Shown here: piece by piece, positions 46,086 through 54,550 of the stretch
Layout of the letters: each line of letters begins with the position of its first letter
How positions within the stretch are numbered: the first letter of the stretch is position 1
Source of the DNA: an uncultured Lachnospiraceae bacterium
Lineage (GTDB): Bacteria > Bacillota > Clostridia > Lachnospirales > Lachnospiraceae
Direction of reading: 5' to 3'
NCBI GenBank assembly: GCA_910579085.1
Contig: CAJTRU010000002.1
Location: 1 to 64,000, forward strand
Length of the DNA: 64,000 nt
Position numbers and translations under genes: made by a program
The notes under the pieces: model-generated
The model's database searches: none
What the model was told of the DNA's origin: nothing
Seen by the model: only the letters and a program-made list of their open reading frames with translations

Positions 46086-46877
46086 TTATAAAATAATAAA
46101 TTCCACTAGATAATATACTACTGGTGCAGTAAATATAATACTGTCAAACCTGTCCAGAATTCCGCCATGCCCTGGTATAAGGTTTCCATAATCTTTTATA
46201 TCATGGTTTCTCTTAATTGCTGATGCAGCAAGGTCGCCAATCTGTGATATAACAGAAGAAACCGCACCAATTAAAGGAAGCTGCCACCATATATCTTTGT
46301 TATCATAAAATACTGCCGCAAATATAAATCCTATAAGTGCCGCACCTGCAACCCCGCCGAGGCAGCCTTCTATAGTTTTATTAGGGCTTAGTTTTGAAGG
46401 CATTTTATGTTTTCCAATAAGTTTCCCTACACAGTATGCACATGTGTCTGAACCCCATGCCCCTATATATATAAACCATACAAGCAGATGCCCGTCCTGT
46501 ACAAAGCGCACTTTAAATACAAATGACAGCATTATTGTAACATATATAATCCCAAAGAACAGCATTGTTATCTGTTCTGAATTAAATCTTGGATATGAAA
46601 CCACATAACATGCCATAAATACCATTAAAGTAAATATAATCCACATTACCAGGTATTCATATTCATTTTTTAAAAGCAGCAAATCTGTAACAATACTTGA
46701 AATATACCCAGCAAGTGCAGGAACTGTTCTCTCCATTCCAACTGCTTTGTAAAGTTCATACAGCCCAATTAAAGAAATTGCTGTTATAACCCAGAATAAC
46801 GGATATCCTCCGTAAACCATAAGTGTAATTGTAACTGCCATAAGAACAATTCCGCTGGCAAGCCTTGTCCTGAACAT
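46086..46877 (-). CDS. cdsA: Phosphatidate cytidylyltransferase
   Basis: 263-residue multipass membrane enzyme making CDP-diacylglycerol, precursor of phosphatidylglycerol and cardiolipin. Signature SQIGDLAASAIKRNHDIKDYG region (near 210-230) followed by PGHGGILDRFDSI is complete; about seven hydrophobic segments. Located between uppS and dxr as in most Firmicutes. Confidence 0.95.
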   Translation of the reverse strand: MFRTRLASGIVLMAVTITLMVYGGYPLFWVITAISLIGLYELYKAVGMERTVPALAGYISSIVTDLLLLKNEYEYLVMWIIFTLMVFMACYVVSYPRFNSEQITMLFFGIIYVTIMLSFVFKVRFVQDGHLLVWFIYIGAWGSDTCAYCVGKLIGKHKMPSKLSPNKTIEGCLGGVAGAALIGFIFAAVFYDNKDIWWQLPLIGAVSSVISQIGDLAASAIKRNHDIKDYGNLIPGHGGILDRFDSIIFTAPVVYYLVEFIIL

Positions 46878-46901
46878 TTTATTAATCCTCTCTGTAAGTT
46901 A

Positions 46902-47618
46902 TTATTTTACCCCTCCAAAACGCCTGTCCCTCATCCTATAGAATTCCACAGCCTTTTCAAGTTCCTTTTTATTAAAGTCAGGCCATAGTACATCCGTAAA
47001 ATAAAACTCTGAATATGCGAGCTGCCATAGAAGGTAATTTGACAGCCTTTGCTCACCACTTGTCCTTATCATAAGGTCAGGGTCAGGAATATCATATGTA
47101 TCAAGATGTGATGAAATAACATCCTCATCTATGCTGCCTATATCCAGGCTTCCGTCTTTTGCTTCCTGTGCAATTTTCCTGATACAGCGCGTAATCTCAT
47201 CCCGGCTTCCATAATTTAGCGCAACCTGGAAATGAAGCCCTGTATTTTGTGCAGAAACTTCTTCAAGTTCCTGGATTTTTTCCTGCAAACTCCTGTCAAG
47301 ACGTGAGATATCACCTATTACACGTACCTGCATATTGTTTTTTCTGCTTGTATTAATACAGTCCTTAAGATAACTGCCAAGCAGTTTCATAAGTGCATCC
47401 ACTTCATCTTTTGGCCTTGCCCAGTTTTCAGTAGAAAATGCGTACATTGTTACATATTCTATACCCATATCCCAGGCAGCAGCACATATCTTTTCAACAT
47501 TCTTACTTCCTGCCGCATGGCCTGCATTACGTGGAAGCAGCCTTTTCTTAGCCCATCTTCCATTACCATCCAGAATAATTGCTATGTGCCGTGGTATGCC
47601 TCTTTTATCATCTGCCAT
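46902..47618 (-). CDS. uppS: Undecaprenyl diphosphate synthase
   Basis: 238-residue cis-prenyltransferase building the C55 lipid carrier for cell wall synthesis. IAIILDGNGRWAKKR holds the catalytic Asp; YAFSTENWARP near 78 and RTSGEQRLSNYLLWQLAYSE region near 185-203 are typical. AAGGGG before the ATG. First gene of the uppS-cdsA-dxr-rseP-ispG operon, with a strong promoter upstream. Confidence 0.96.
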   Translation of the reverse strand: MADDKRGIPRHIAIILDGNGRWAKKRLLPRNAGHAAGSKNVEKICAAAWDMGIEYVTMYAFSTENWARPKDEVDALMKLLGSYLKDCINTSRKNNMQVRVIGDISRLDRSLQEKIQELEEVSAQNTGLHFQVALNYGSRDEITRCIRKIAQEAKDGSLDIGSIDEDVISSHLDTYDIPDPDLMIRTSGEQRLSNYLLWQLAYSEFYFTDVLWPDFNKKELEKAVEFYRMRDRRFGGVK

Positions 47619-47739
47619 ATCTGTTCCCCTTTATAAATATTCCCAATGTAACGGCAAAATATTAAAGGACAGGCTTATGCCTATCCTGTTATGCCAGTGT
47701 AAATAATTTTTATAAATAATTTCCAATTCTGTCTTGTTA

Positions 47740-47768
47740 ATTTTAACCTACTTATATCCTGCTGTCAA
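47740..47768 (-). promoter_or_regulatory. SigA promoter of the uppS operon
   Basis: On the minus strand TTGACA (47763-47768), 17-nt spacer, TAAAAT (47740-47745). A hairpin of GGACAGGC/GCCTATCC lies in the leader near 47670. Confidence 0.75.
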
Positions 47769-47801
47769 GTTTTGTTACAAACACACCATGTCCTTTTCAT
47801 A

Positions 47802-48145
47802 AATTTCCAGTTATCTTTTGTTATTGGACGGACGGTTTCCAGTGCCAGAGCCAGAATATTCCATACAAGGGGTACGCTTCCGCTACGGTAAGCCACGCAA
47901 CGACACATAAAGCTATGTCTTTAATGTTCCAAAATAAACTGGCGTTTCTTTCGTAACATTAAAGATATATCTTTAATGCCGGCGGGCTTAAAGTACCCCT
48001 TTTATGGAATATTGCTGGCATCTGTGCACTGGAAACCTGCCATAATAAACCTGTAATAAAACATATGGTATAAGATAACTGTAAATTATGGGGTGGCGTG
48101 GATTATTCCGCCAGCCACTTGCCAGACAGTGTAATAGTAACAAGT
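47802..48145 (+). repeat. Palindromic intergenic repeat, family 1, copy C
   Basis: Left end AATTTCCAGTTATCTT, right end AAGATAACTGTAAATT. Inside: GGACGG, ACGCTTCCGCTACG, CACGCAACGACACATAA, a hairpin of CTTTAATGTT/AACATTAAAG, TTAATGCCGGCGG, GTACCCC, TTATGGAATA. About 60 bp beyond the right end (GGGTGG ... ATTATTCCGCCAGCCACTT) is also shared with copy D, so the unit may be about 340 bp. It fills most of the uppS-DUF2200 gap. Confidence 0.85.
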
Positions 48146-48165
48146 AAACAATAGTTTAAATATAT

Positions 48166-48510
48166 TTATGTACGGAGAATTTTTTCCATTGGTTTTCCTT
48201 TAGCAAGTTCATCTATCAATTTATCTAAATAGCGGATTTCCTGCATAAGCGGTTCACTAATATCCTCTACACGGATACCACAAACAACCCCTTTTATTAA
48301 TTTACGTTTTGGATTTAAGCTGGGTGCTTGAAGAAAGAAATCCCCATATGTAATACCACCGTCCAGAAACCTGTTTAAATCTTCTTTACTATATCCTGTC
48401 AGCCAGCATGTAATTTCATCTACATCCTCCCTTGTCCGTCCCTTCTTCACAGCCTTTGCAACAAGTATTGGATAAAGTTTTGCAAACGTCATATTATATA
48501 TTTTTTTCAT
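48166..48510 (-). CDS. DUF2200 family protein
   Basis: 114 residues. The whole length matches the DUF2200 pattern: [76 protein letters not shown]. Function unknown; small soluble protein, often horizontally spread. ATG 48510 matches the family start; an ATG four codons upstream sits too close to AAAGGGG. Flanked by direct copies C and D of the palindromic repeat. Confidence 0.88.
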   Translation of the reverse strand: MKKIYNMTFAKLYPILVAKAVKKGRTREDVDEITCWLTGYSKEDLNRFLDGGITYGDFFLQAPSLNPKRKLIKGVVCGIRVEDISEPLMQEIRYLDKLIDELAKGKPMEKILRT

Positions 48511-48578
48511 TTGACATAACATTTCCCCTTTATAAATTTATTATTCTTTACCAGTGCAATATTTGCATTTACTTGTGT

Positions 48579-48587
48579 ATTATAACA
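48579..48587 (-). promoter_or_regulatory. Extended -10 promoter for the DUF2200 gene
   Basis: Minus-strand TGTTATAAT, about 70 bp before the start; no clear -35. Confidence 0.5.
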
Positions 48588-48669
48588 CAAATCTGAAAAT
48601 ATTCCTGTTAATATCTGTTAAATACCAGATAAAATATTAAATAATTATTATTCCAAAACCCTGTACCTG

Positions 48670-49095
48670 TTATCCTGCATAAAATAAGAATTCTAAAGCC
48701 CAGAATGTAAGGTCACATAACAAAGCATTTTTATCTTTATAAGAAGCCTCAAGCATTACATCTGTATATGGTGCGGGGTATTTTAAATATTCTGGTGAAT
48801 AATGCTTATTATATGGCTTTTTAAAATCCAGATGCAGTATACCATCTTTACTAAGTGCTTCATTTATATTATCCGCTGACTGGCGGATAACTTCTGTTTC
48901 CATTCCTGCTCCTGTCATTGCAATTTCAGTTAAAAGACGCCTGTAATTTATAACATCAATTATACCAGCTTTAAATGCGCGTATTGGCCTTATAAGCGCA
49001 AAAAAAGGAGCAATGTATTTACTTTTTATATGTACATGCATATTATTATCCGGCTTCATAATAACGTTTATATGGTTAAAGGCATCTGAAAGCAT
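48670..49095 (-). pseudogene. Unrecognised ORF, probably a 5'-truncated remnant
   Basis: 141 codons, no domain recognised (ends CDLTFWALEFLFYAG). The first ATG has no ribosome site: the 20 bases before it are the terminal sequence of repeat D (ATAACTGGAAATTATC). This suggests that insertion of the repeat, or recombination at it, replaced the natural 5' end. It could also be a short real gene expressed from within the repeat. Confidence 0.45.
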
Positions 49096-49104
49096 ATGTA
49101 TGAT

Positions 49105-49450
49105 AATTTCCAGTTATCTTGTGTTAGTGTAAAAACGGACGGTTTCTGTGCCAGAACCACAATATTCCATACAGGGGTACGCTTCCGCTACGTTAACCCA
49201 CGCAGCGACACATAAAGCCAGTATATTATATATTCCAGATAAAACTTACGTTTCCCTGGAATATATAATATACTGGCTTAAATGCCGGCGGGGTTAAAGT
49301 ACCCCTTTTATGGAATAATTGATGGCATCTGGCACGCAAAACCTGCCATCACAAATTTACAATAAAACACAAAATAACCAGATAACTGTAAATAGGGTGG
49401 AGGAATTATTCTGCCAGCCACTTATTATACGATGTAGTAATTACTATATG
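49105..49450 (+). repeat. Palindromic intergenic repeat, family 1, copy D
   Basis: Best preserved copy. Ends AATTTCCAGTTATCTT and AGATAACTGTAAAT (49393). Nested pairing arms GTGCCAGA/TCTGGCAC, TATTCCATA/TATGGAATA and GGGGTAC/GTACCCC surround a core with ACGCTTCCGCTACG, CCCACGCAGCG, CACATAAAG, then a perfect 22-bp hairpin (GCCAGTATATTATATATTCC arm) and TAAATGCCGGCGG. Homology to copy C continues to about 49450. Confidence 0.88.
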
Positions 49451-49513
49451 TGGTATTATACAAAAACGACGCCATTTTGCTTCCTTTTGTCTAAATCACC
49501 TGCCCCACACCAT

Positions 49514-49804
49514 AATTTCCAGTTATAATATTTGCTTTGCATGTATGTTGTATTTTTTGTGTTTGCTGGTGTACAGCATGTTTCCAGTGTTCCATCTAAT
49601 ATTATTCCATGACAGGGCACTTCAGCACCGCCAGTGTTTGTATCCCGTTTTAAATAAAAAAAGGAACGGCAGTTTCTTTTTTTATAGGGATACTATGCAC
49701 TGCTGCGTGGGCTGACGTAGCGCAAGCGTGCCCTAGAATGGAATAATTTAGTGGAACACCAGAAACCCTGCGTCCGTCCACCAATAAAAGATAACTGGAA
49801 ATTA
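49514..49804 (-). repeat. Palindromic intergenic repeat, family 1, copy E (opposite orientation)
   Basis: Perfect terminal inverted repeats ATAATTTCCAGTTAT / ATAACTGGAAATTAT, with TA on both sides, and 291 bp between them. Read on the minus strand: GGACGG, ACGCTTGCGCTACG, CCCACGCAGCAGTGCATA, apical stem TATCCC/GGGATA, then AAACACTGGCGG. Here the core-flanking helix is CAGTG/CACTG. A promoter for the next gene starts 14 bp after the right end. Confidence 0.82.
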
Positions 49805-49817
49805 TCCATAAAAAGTA

Positions 49818-49846
49818 TTGACACATGCTTGATATAAGACCATACT
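49818..49846 (+). promoter_or_regulatory. Promoter of the mini kinase gene
   Basis: TTGACA (49818-49823), 17-nt spacer, CATACT (49841-49846), directly downstream of repeat E. Confidence 0.5.
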
Positions 49847-49932
49847 GTATAATAATATTGGCAAAATCCAAAAAACATCCTGGTTAGTTACAAGATGCAG
49901 AAAGAACAGGAAAGTAAATGGAGGGATACTTA

Positions 49933-50472
49933 ATGGATATTAAAAGTTTAAGTGTTAATGGGAAGGAATACCAGATTTTAAAGCTTCTTGGAAAGGGAAA
50001 AGGCGGGTATTCTTATCTGGCATCTGATGGTGGCAGGAAGGTTGTCTTAAAACAAATCCACCATGAACCTTGCAGTTACTACCAGTTTGGCAATAAAATT
50101 AAAGCGGAAATTAATGATTATAAACGCCTGCGTGAAATTGGAATTCCAATGCCTGCAATGATAGATACTGATATTAAAGAAGAACGTATTGTGAAGGAAT
50201 TTATTGACGGAAAGACTGCATATGAAATGGTTTTAAATGATGAACTTCCAGAATATTGTATAACACAAGTTAAAAATATGTGTGGATTATTATATCCTGC
50301 AAATATTAATATTGACTATTTTCCAACTAATTTTGTACTACAGGGCAGTACTTTATACTATATTGACTATGAATGTAATAATTATATGGAAGAGTGGAAC
50401 TTTGAGAACTGGGGCATAAAATACTGGTCAAAAACAAAAGAGTTCCTGGATTATGTAAAAGAACATTCTTAA
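49933..50472 (+). CDS. Small protein-kinase-fold protein
   Basis: 179 residues, shorter than a full kinase. Gly-rich loop LLGKGKGGYSYLA near 19, lysine in VVLKQIHHE near 41, hinge VKEFIDGKTAYEMV near 88, catalytic-loop-like DYFPTNFVLQGS near 138 and metal-binding IDYECNNY near 154 (Asp for DFG). The layout is that of minimal aminoglycoside-phosphotransferase/Rio-like kinases. Substrate unknown. ATG 49933 has GGAGGG upstream. It is one of few plus-strand genes here and stands alone next to repeat E, suggesting horizontal arrival. Confidence 0.75.
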   Translation: MDIKSLSVNGKEYQILKLLGKGKGGYSYLASDGGRKVVLKQIHHEPCSYYQFGNKIKAEINDYKRLREIGIPMPAMIDTDIKEERIVKEFIDGKTAYEMVLNDELPEYCITQVKNMCGLLYPANINIDYFPTNFVLQGSTLYYIDYECNNYMEEWNFENWGIKYWSKTKEFLDYVKEHS

Positions 50473-50497
50473 AACCAGTATAATATTAAATATTTAA

Positions 50498-50558
50498 CCT
50501 TACCAGGCAAGCCCTTTAAGACACATTTTACAAACGGCTGTCCTGGGGCTTGATAAGG
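50498..50558. terminator. Hairpin region between convergent genes
   Basis: CCTTA...CAAGCCC pairs with GGGGCTTG...TAAGG around a 30-nt loop. Probable transcription stop for the kinase-like gene and/or the XRE gene; no clear T run. Confidence 0.35.
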
Positions 50559-50586
50559 CTGGTTTGCAGGCGGCATATATCTGCTC

Positions 50587-51030
50587 TTATTTATTTTTCC
50601 AGTAGTTTAATTTAGGCAGTTCTTCTTCATAAAACGCCCTTGCCTGTTCTTTTGTCCATCTTTCATTTGCTGTGTTTTCTACTAAAAAGTCTGTAAGCTG
50701 GCTAAGTTTTGTATATATAAATTTACCATCAGTATAACACCATTTACAATATTCTTCGTTAAAACTGCCATCAGGCTCTTTACTTATAGATGTATCATCA
50801 AGCGGCATACCACAGCACTGGCAGATTAGCTTGTGCGGACAGCCAAGCAGGGTATTTATTGAAACATCAAACAATTTTGATAAGAGTTTTAGTGTTTCTG
50901 TATTTGGGACTGTCTCTCCTGATTCCCAACGGGAAACTGCCTGTCTTGTTACAAAAACTTTTTCTGCAAGTTCTTCTTGTGTCATGTCTTTTTTTGTGCG
51001 CAGTTCTAATATAACGTCTTTTACCTGCAT
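50587..51030 (-). CDS. XRE-family regulator with C-terminal zinc ribbon
   Basis: 147 residues. N-terminal helix-turn-helix (about 5-62) with MTQEELAEKVFVTRQAVSRWE. C-terminal zinc-ribbon-like domain has CQCCGMPL near 70 and EYCKWCYTDG near 93, as in the Zn_ribbon_2-type domains of Clostridia, sometimes fused to XRE regulators. Probably a DNA-binding regulator of local or stress genes. GGTGATG precedes ATG. Neighbour of the convergent kinase-like gene. Confidence 0.87.
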   Translation of the reverse strand: MQVKDVILELRTKKDMTQEELAEKVFVTRQAVSRWESGETVPNTETLKLLSKLFDVSINTLLGCPHKLICQCCGMPLDDTSISKEPDGSFNEEYCKWCYTDGKFIYTKLSQLTDFLVENTANERWTKEQARAFYEEELPKLNYWKNK

Positions 51031-51084
51031 AACATCACCTCATTTCTTATGATATATTTAATTATATTGCCAATAAAATAAAAA

Positions 51085-51109
51085 AACAAGCAACTGCCTG
51101 TTGCCTGTT
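51085..51109 (-). terminator. Terminator of pgeF
   Basis: Minus strand AACAGGCAAC / GTTGCTTGTT with loop AGGCA, followed by a run of seven T, 13 bp after the stop codon. Confidence 0.8.
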
Positions 51110-51121
51110 CTAAGAAATCTG

Positions 51122-52036
51122 TTATGTTTCATTTATCATTATAAAGCCATTAAGGTTGCCTCTTTTTCCTTCTGACGCCCTGTGGGAAAATAATACCATA
51201 TTGTTACAGCAGGTACAAAGACCTGAAATATGTATATTCTCCTTCTTTAAACCAGCAAGCAGTAACTGGTGGAAGTTAGCTGCCCATAAATCAAGCTGGT
51301 ACTTTCTTTCTGTTGTATTTTTACAATAAAAAATATCTTTCCATGTATTTTCAGGGTAAACTCTTTTAACCCCGTTTATTACATCTTCGCTTACTTCGTA
51401 ACAATCCTGGCATATTGAAGGACCAATTATACATTCTATATCACCAGGAAAACTGCCAAACTGCTGTTCCATCTTTTTTATAGTCTTGCTGCCGATAAAA
51501 CCAACTGTGCCACGCCAGCCTGAATGTGATGAAGCAATAACTTTCTTCACAGGGTCAGCAAAAAAGAGTGGCACACAGTCTGCATAAGAAGTTGCAAGTA
51601 TAATTCCTGGTATATCTGTTACCATGCCATCTATGCCAGACAGCTTCTTTTCCAGTTCCACACCTGCTGTATATGTTCTGTCAACATACATTACTTTAGT
51701 ATCATGGACCTGGTCAGACAATACAAGGTTTTTATAACTTCCGTTCATTGCTTTGGAGACGCGTTTGTAATTTTCAATTACATTTTCCTTATCATCGCCC
51801 CTGTTAAATCCAAGATTAAGACTTGCAAAACGTCCCTTGCTTACACCACCAAGCCTTGTAGAAAAGCCAAGGCTTAACCAGCTATGTTTCCTGAAAGGGG
51901 TAAACCTTATTAGTGGTACTTCGCTGCTGTCATCAACATAACAGGTATTTTCCACGCCAGCATGATAATAACATTTATTAGAATCTGGTTTTATGCCATT
52001 AACAACCCTGTACAGTTCATTTATACCATATAACAT
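51122..52036 (-). CDS. pgeF: Peptidoglycan editing factor PgeF (YfiH/DUF152)
   Basis: 304 residues. The copper-oxidase-like fold is recognisable from FSTRLGGVSKG, LNLGFNRGDD, SYADCVPLFFADP and SSHSGWRGTVG (zinc-site His) and CIGPSICQDCYEVSEDV; the C-terminus has HISGLCTCC. In Escherichia coli it removes wrongly added amino acids from cell wall precursors; other homologues act on purine nucleosides. Slightly long because of about 45 extra N-terminal residues. GGAGG before ATG. Confidence 0.93.
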   Translation of the reverse strand: MLYGINELYRVVNGIKPDSNKCYYHAGVENTCYVDDSSEVPLIRFTPFRKHSWLSLGFSTRLGGVSKGRFASLNLGFNRGDDKENVIENYKRVSKAMNGSYKNLVLSDQVHDTKVMYVDRTYTAGVELEKKLSGIDGMVTDIPGIILATSYADCVPLFFADPVKKVIASSHSGWRGTVGFIGSKTIKKMEQQFGSFPGDIECIIGPSICQDCYEVSEDVINGVKRVYPENTWKDIFYCKNTTERKYQLDLWAANFHQLLLAGLKKENIHISGLCTCCNNMVLFSHRASEGKRGNLNGFIMINET

Positions 52037-52111
52037 AAAAATCCTCCATTATTATACTATTAACCGGACCACTTATAGCAGCTTAAATAGTGATAAAATA
52101 TAATATGATGG

Positions 52112-52471
52112 TTAAAAAGCATCTTTTATAAGATTTATCTGGTTTCCTGTAATTGCAACAATATCAAACCTGCATGGAATTTCCTCTGTCCCATAGCTGT
52201 TTATAAGAAAATCCAGTGCCGCCTGTCTTATGTGTTTTCTTTTTATACCATTCACAGCACTTTCAGGGCTTCCTGACATAGTATTCTTACGGTATTTTAC
52301 TTCTATAAATACCGTATATCCGTTTTCTTGTGCTATAATATCAATTTCACCATAACGGCAGTAATAATTTTGCTTTAAAATATTGTAGCCCCTGCCTTGT
52401 AAAAAAACCGCCGCAACCTGTTCATACTGTATGCCAGTTTCCCTTTTATTTATGCTGTCCACTCCTTCCAT
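52112..52471 (-). CDS. YraN / UPF0102 endonuclease-like protein
   Basis: 119 residues with the PD-(D/E)XK-like core: GEIDIIAQENGYTVFIEVKYR near 42-62, giving Asp and Glu-Val-Lys. Holliday-junction-resolvase-like fold; biological role unproven. It lies, as in many Firmicutes, between rnhB/ylqH and downstream genes. Starts with ATG 52471, GGAG upstream. Confidence 0.9.
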   Translation of the reverse strand: MEGVDSINKRETGIQYEQVAAVFLQGRGYNILKQNYYCRYGEIDIIAQENGYTVFIEVKYRKNTMSGSPESAVNGIKRKHIRQAALDFLINSYGTEEIPCRFDIVAITGNQINLIKDAF

Positions 52472-52485
52472 ATGGAAAATGCCTG

Positions 52486-52851
52486 TCAGTGCTTTTTATT
52501 ATCCATTACTTTTCCTTTTATTTTGTCCATAGTGTCAACAAAAACAAGGACTTCTGCAACTACCTGGTAAAGTTCTGGTGGTATATATTCCCCTATATCC
52601 AGTTTTGATAAGTCATTTGCAAGCTTTTCATCCTTATGTACAGGAATGTCCTGTTCTTCTGCTTTTTGTATAATTTTATCAGCAAGATATCCCTTTCCCG
52701 TAGCAATAACTTTAGGTGCTTTTTCAGTACGCTGGTATTCAAGGGCTATTGCTGCCTTGTTACTGCCTCTCAGGTCATTCCTGCTGTATATTTTCCTGTT
52801 TCTGTTATTACTATTATTATTGTTATTATTAGAATTGCTGCCATATGCCAT
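52486..52851 (-). CDS. FlhB C-terminal-domain-like protein (YlqH type)
   Basis: 121 residues. Resembles the cytoplasmic part of FlhB/EscU export switch proteins without membrane helices: KAAIALEYQRTEKAPKVIATGKGYLADKIIQKAEEQDIPVH corresponds to the region after the NPTH cleavage motif, which is absent. The N-terminus carries a run of about ten Asn/Ser residues from repeated AAT codons. Common between rnhB and yraN in Firmicutes, unlinked to flagella; function unknown. GGTGTGG before ATG is a weak site. Confidence 0.85.
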   Translation of the reverse strand: MAYGSNSNNNNNNSNNRNRKIYSRNDLRGSNKAAIALEYQRTEKAPKVIATGKGYLADKIIQKAEEQDIPVHKDEKLANDLSKLDIGEYIPPELYQVVAEVLVFVDTMDKIKGKVMDNKKH

Positions 52852-52885
52852 ATTGTTACCACACCTTTCCTATCCAGACAGGAAT

Positions 52886-53674
52886 TTATATGAATTTTTT
52901 AATAAAGGTTTTTCTGTGCAAAGGACATGGGCCATATTCCCTGATTGCCTCAATATGTGCTTTTGAGCCATACCCTTTATGTGAAGCAAATCCATATTCA
53001 GGATACATCTGGTCAAAATCCATCATAATCCTGTCCCTTGTAACTTTGGCTATTATACTCGCTGCTGCAATAGAAACACTACAGGCATCACCTTTTATAA
53101 TACCTGCCTGTTTGTATTTTATCTTAGGTATTGTAACAGCATCTACAAGCACCATTCCAGGCTCTTTGCCCATATCTTCTATAGCTGCCTGCATAGCTTC
53201 ATATGTAGCCTGTAATATATTGATTTCATCTATCCTGCCAGCAGAAACTATTCCAACACCATATGCAACTGCTTTACTGGTTATTTCATCATATAATTGT
53301 TCCCTTCTGGCGGCAGAGAGCTTTTTGGAGTCATCAAGATAAAGGATTTCACAGTCTGCCGGAAGTATTACTGAACCTGCTACAACAGGGCCTGCCAGCG
53401 GGCCTCTCCCAGCCTCGTCAATACCTGCTATATTCTGGTAAACAGCGTATTTCTTTTCAAAAACCTTCATTGCATCCAGCCGCTTAAGTTCCAGCAGCAG
53501 CTTTTCATCTTCGTGCCTGGACTTTTCAATTAACTGCCTGACACCTTTTCTTTCATCATCTGCATACAGACTGTAAAGTTCTTTTCTCCTGGCACTATCT
53601 GCCATTTTAAATTCATTACGTATCTCACTAACTGGTTTCCCCATATATTCTCCAATCCTGGCAGTAAAATCCAA
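52886..53674 (-). CDS. rnhB: Ribonuclease HII
   Basis: 262 residues; removes ribonucleotides and RNA primers from DNA. A 70-residue N-terminal extension, typical of Firmicutes, precedes the catalytic domain. GIDEAGRGPLAGPVV near 85 provides the first Asp-Glu pair; YLDDSKKLS, LVDAVTIP and ASIIAKVTRDRIM contain the rest. Same orientation as lepB and rbgA. Confidence 0.96.
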   Translation of the reverse strand: MDFTARIGEYMGKPVSEIRNEFKMADSARRKELYSLYADDERKGVRQLIEKSRHEDEKLLLELKRLDAMKVFEKKYAVYQNIAGIDEAGRGPLAGPVVAGSVILPADCEILYLDDSKKLSAARREQLYDEITSKAVAYGVGIVSAGRIDEINILQATYEAMQAAIEDMGKEPGMVLVDAVTIPKIKYKQAGIIKGDACSVSIAAASIIAKVTRDRIMMDFDQMYPEYGFASHKGYGSKAHIEAIREYGPCPLHRKTFIKKFI

Positions 53675-53703
53675 TTTAACCCCTGCATGTTATAAAATAG
53701 ACA

Positions 53704-54501
53704 TTATATTTTCTTTATACGTGAAAAGGGCCATATACAGCAACATGCTTCACCTTCTATATCTTCTCTTTTTACCATTCCTACATATGTATATCTGCTG
53801 TCTGTACTCATATTCCTGTTGTCACCAAGCACAAAATATTCATCTTCTGCAAGCTGTACAGGTGATTCAGCAATTCCGGGGTCTTCAATTTTTTCATCTG
53901 AATAAACGTCATCATCAAGTTTTTTACCATTAATATAAACTGACCCGTCAATAATCTGCACTATTTCACCTGGCAGCCCTATTATACGTTTAATATAATA
54001 TATCCTTTTGCCGTCCTTATCCCTGTCTGTTATTGGAAATACTATTATATCATAACGCCCAGGGTCTTCCCAGTAATAAGAAAGCTTCTGTATTATTACA
54101 GAATCATTATTTTTAAGGGCAGGTTCCATTGAACCTCCCTCTATTGTTGTCTGGTGTGCTATATTGGAATTAATAAACATAGACAGAAGAAATGCGGCAA
54201 CAATACATGAAGCAGCAAGAAAAAAGTTATGAAACAGTTTTTTCTTTTTCCTGCCATTGTCTTTTTGATTAACAACAATATCTGGTGTTTTTATAACAGG
54301 CTCAAATGCTGTCTGTATAATATCCTGTTTTATACTGTCAATATCAATTTCATCAAGTACTTTTTCCCATGAATGGCTGGAATTAGCAGCATTTAATTCA
54401 TGCAGCCCGTCAAACAGCCCTGCAGCAGTTGTACCTTCCCTGACAACATCTAAATCCCTGCATGCTTCCAAGCTTTCATCTATAAGGTTTTCATCATACA
54501 T
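53704..54501 (-). CDS. lepB: Signal peptidase I (active-site intact)
   Basis: 265 residues from ATG 54501, which has GGGAGG upstream. A 90-residue cytoplasmic N-terminal region precedes one membrane helix (about 98-120). Catalytic Ser in GGSMEPAL near 131 and Lys in YYIKRIIGLPGE near 179 are both present, as is LGDNRNMSTDSR. Cleaves signal peptides at the outer membrane face. The long N-terminal tail is unusual and may be an added regulatory region. Follows rbgA in the same direction. Confidence 0.93.
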   Translation of the reverse strand: MYDENLIDESLEACRDLDVVREGTTAAGLFDGLHELNAANSSHSWEKVLDEIDIDSIKQDIIQTAFEPVIKTPDIVVNQKDNGRKKKKLFHNFFLAASCIVAAFLLSMFINSNIAHQTTIEGGSMEPALKNNDSVIIQKLSYYWEDPGRYDIIVFPITDRDKDGKRIYYIKRIIGLPGEIVQIIDGSVYINGKKLDDDVYSDEKIEDPGIAESPVQLAEDEYFVLGDNRNMSTDSRYTYVGMVKREDIEGEACCCIWPFSRIKKI

Positions 54502-54550
54502 AATAGCCTCCCATGCCGCCTTCGTGCGGCGCAAATAGTGATGAAATGCC

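Noticed and set aside
49105..49450. Repeat core as a twister ribozyme or c-di-GMP riboswitch
   Set aside because: Some fragments (TAA-GCCGG, CACGCA) look alike, but the remaining conserved bases and helix order of those classes are not present.
47802..49804. CRISPR array
   Set aside because: Repeats are about 290-340 bp palindromes in mixed orientation without spacers of regular size, and no cas gene is present.
52486..52851. YlqH-like gene as evidence of a flagellar or type III export locus
   Set aside because: It lacks membrane helices and the NPTH motif and no other export gene is nearby; it is a usual rnhB neighbour.
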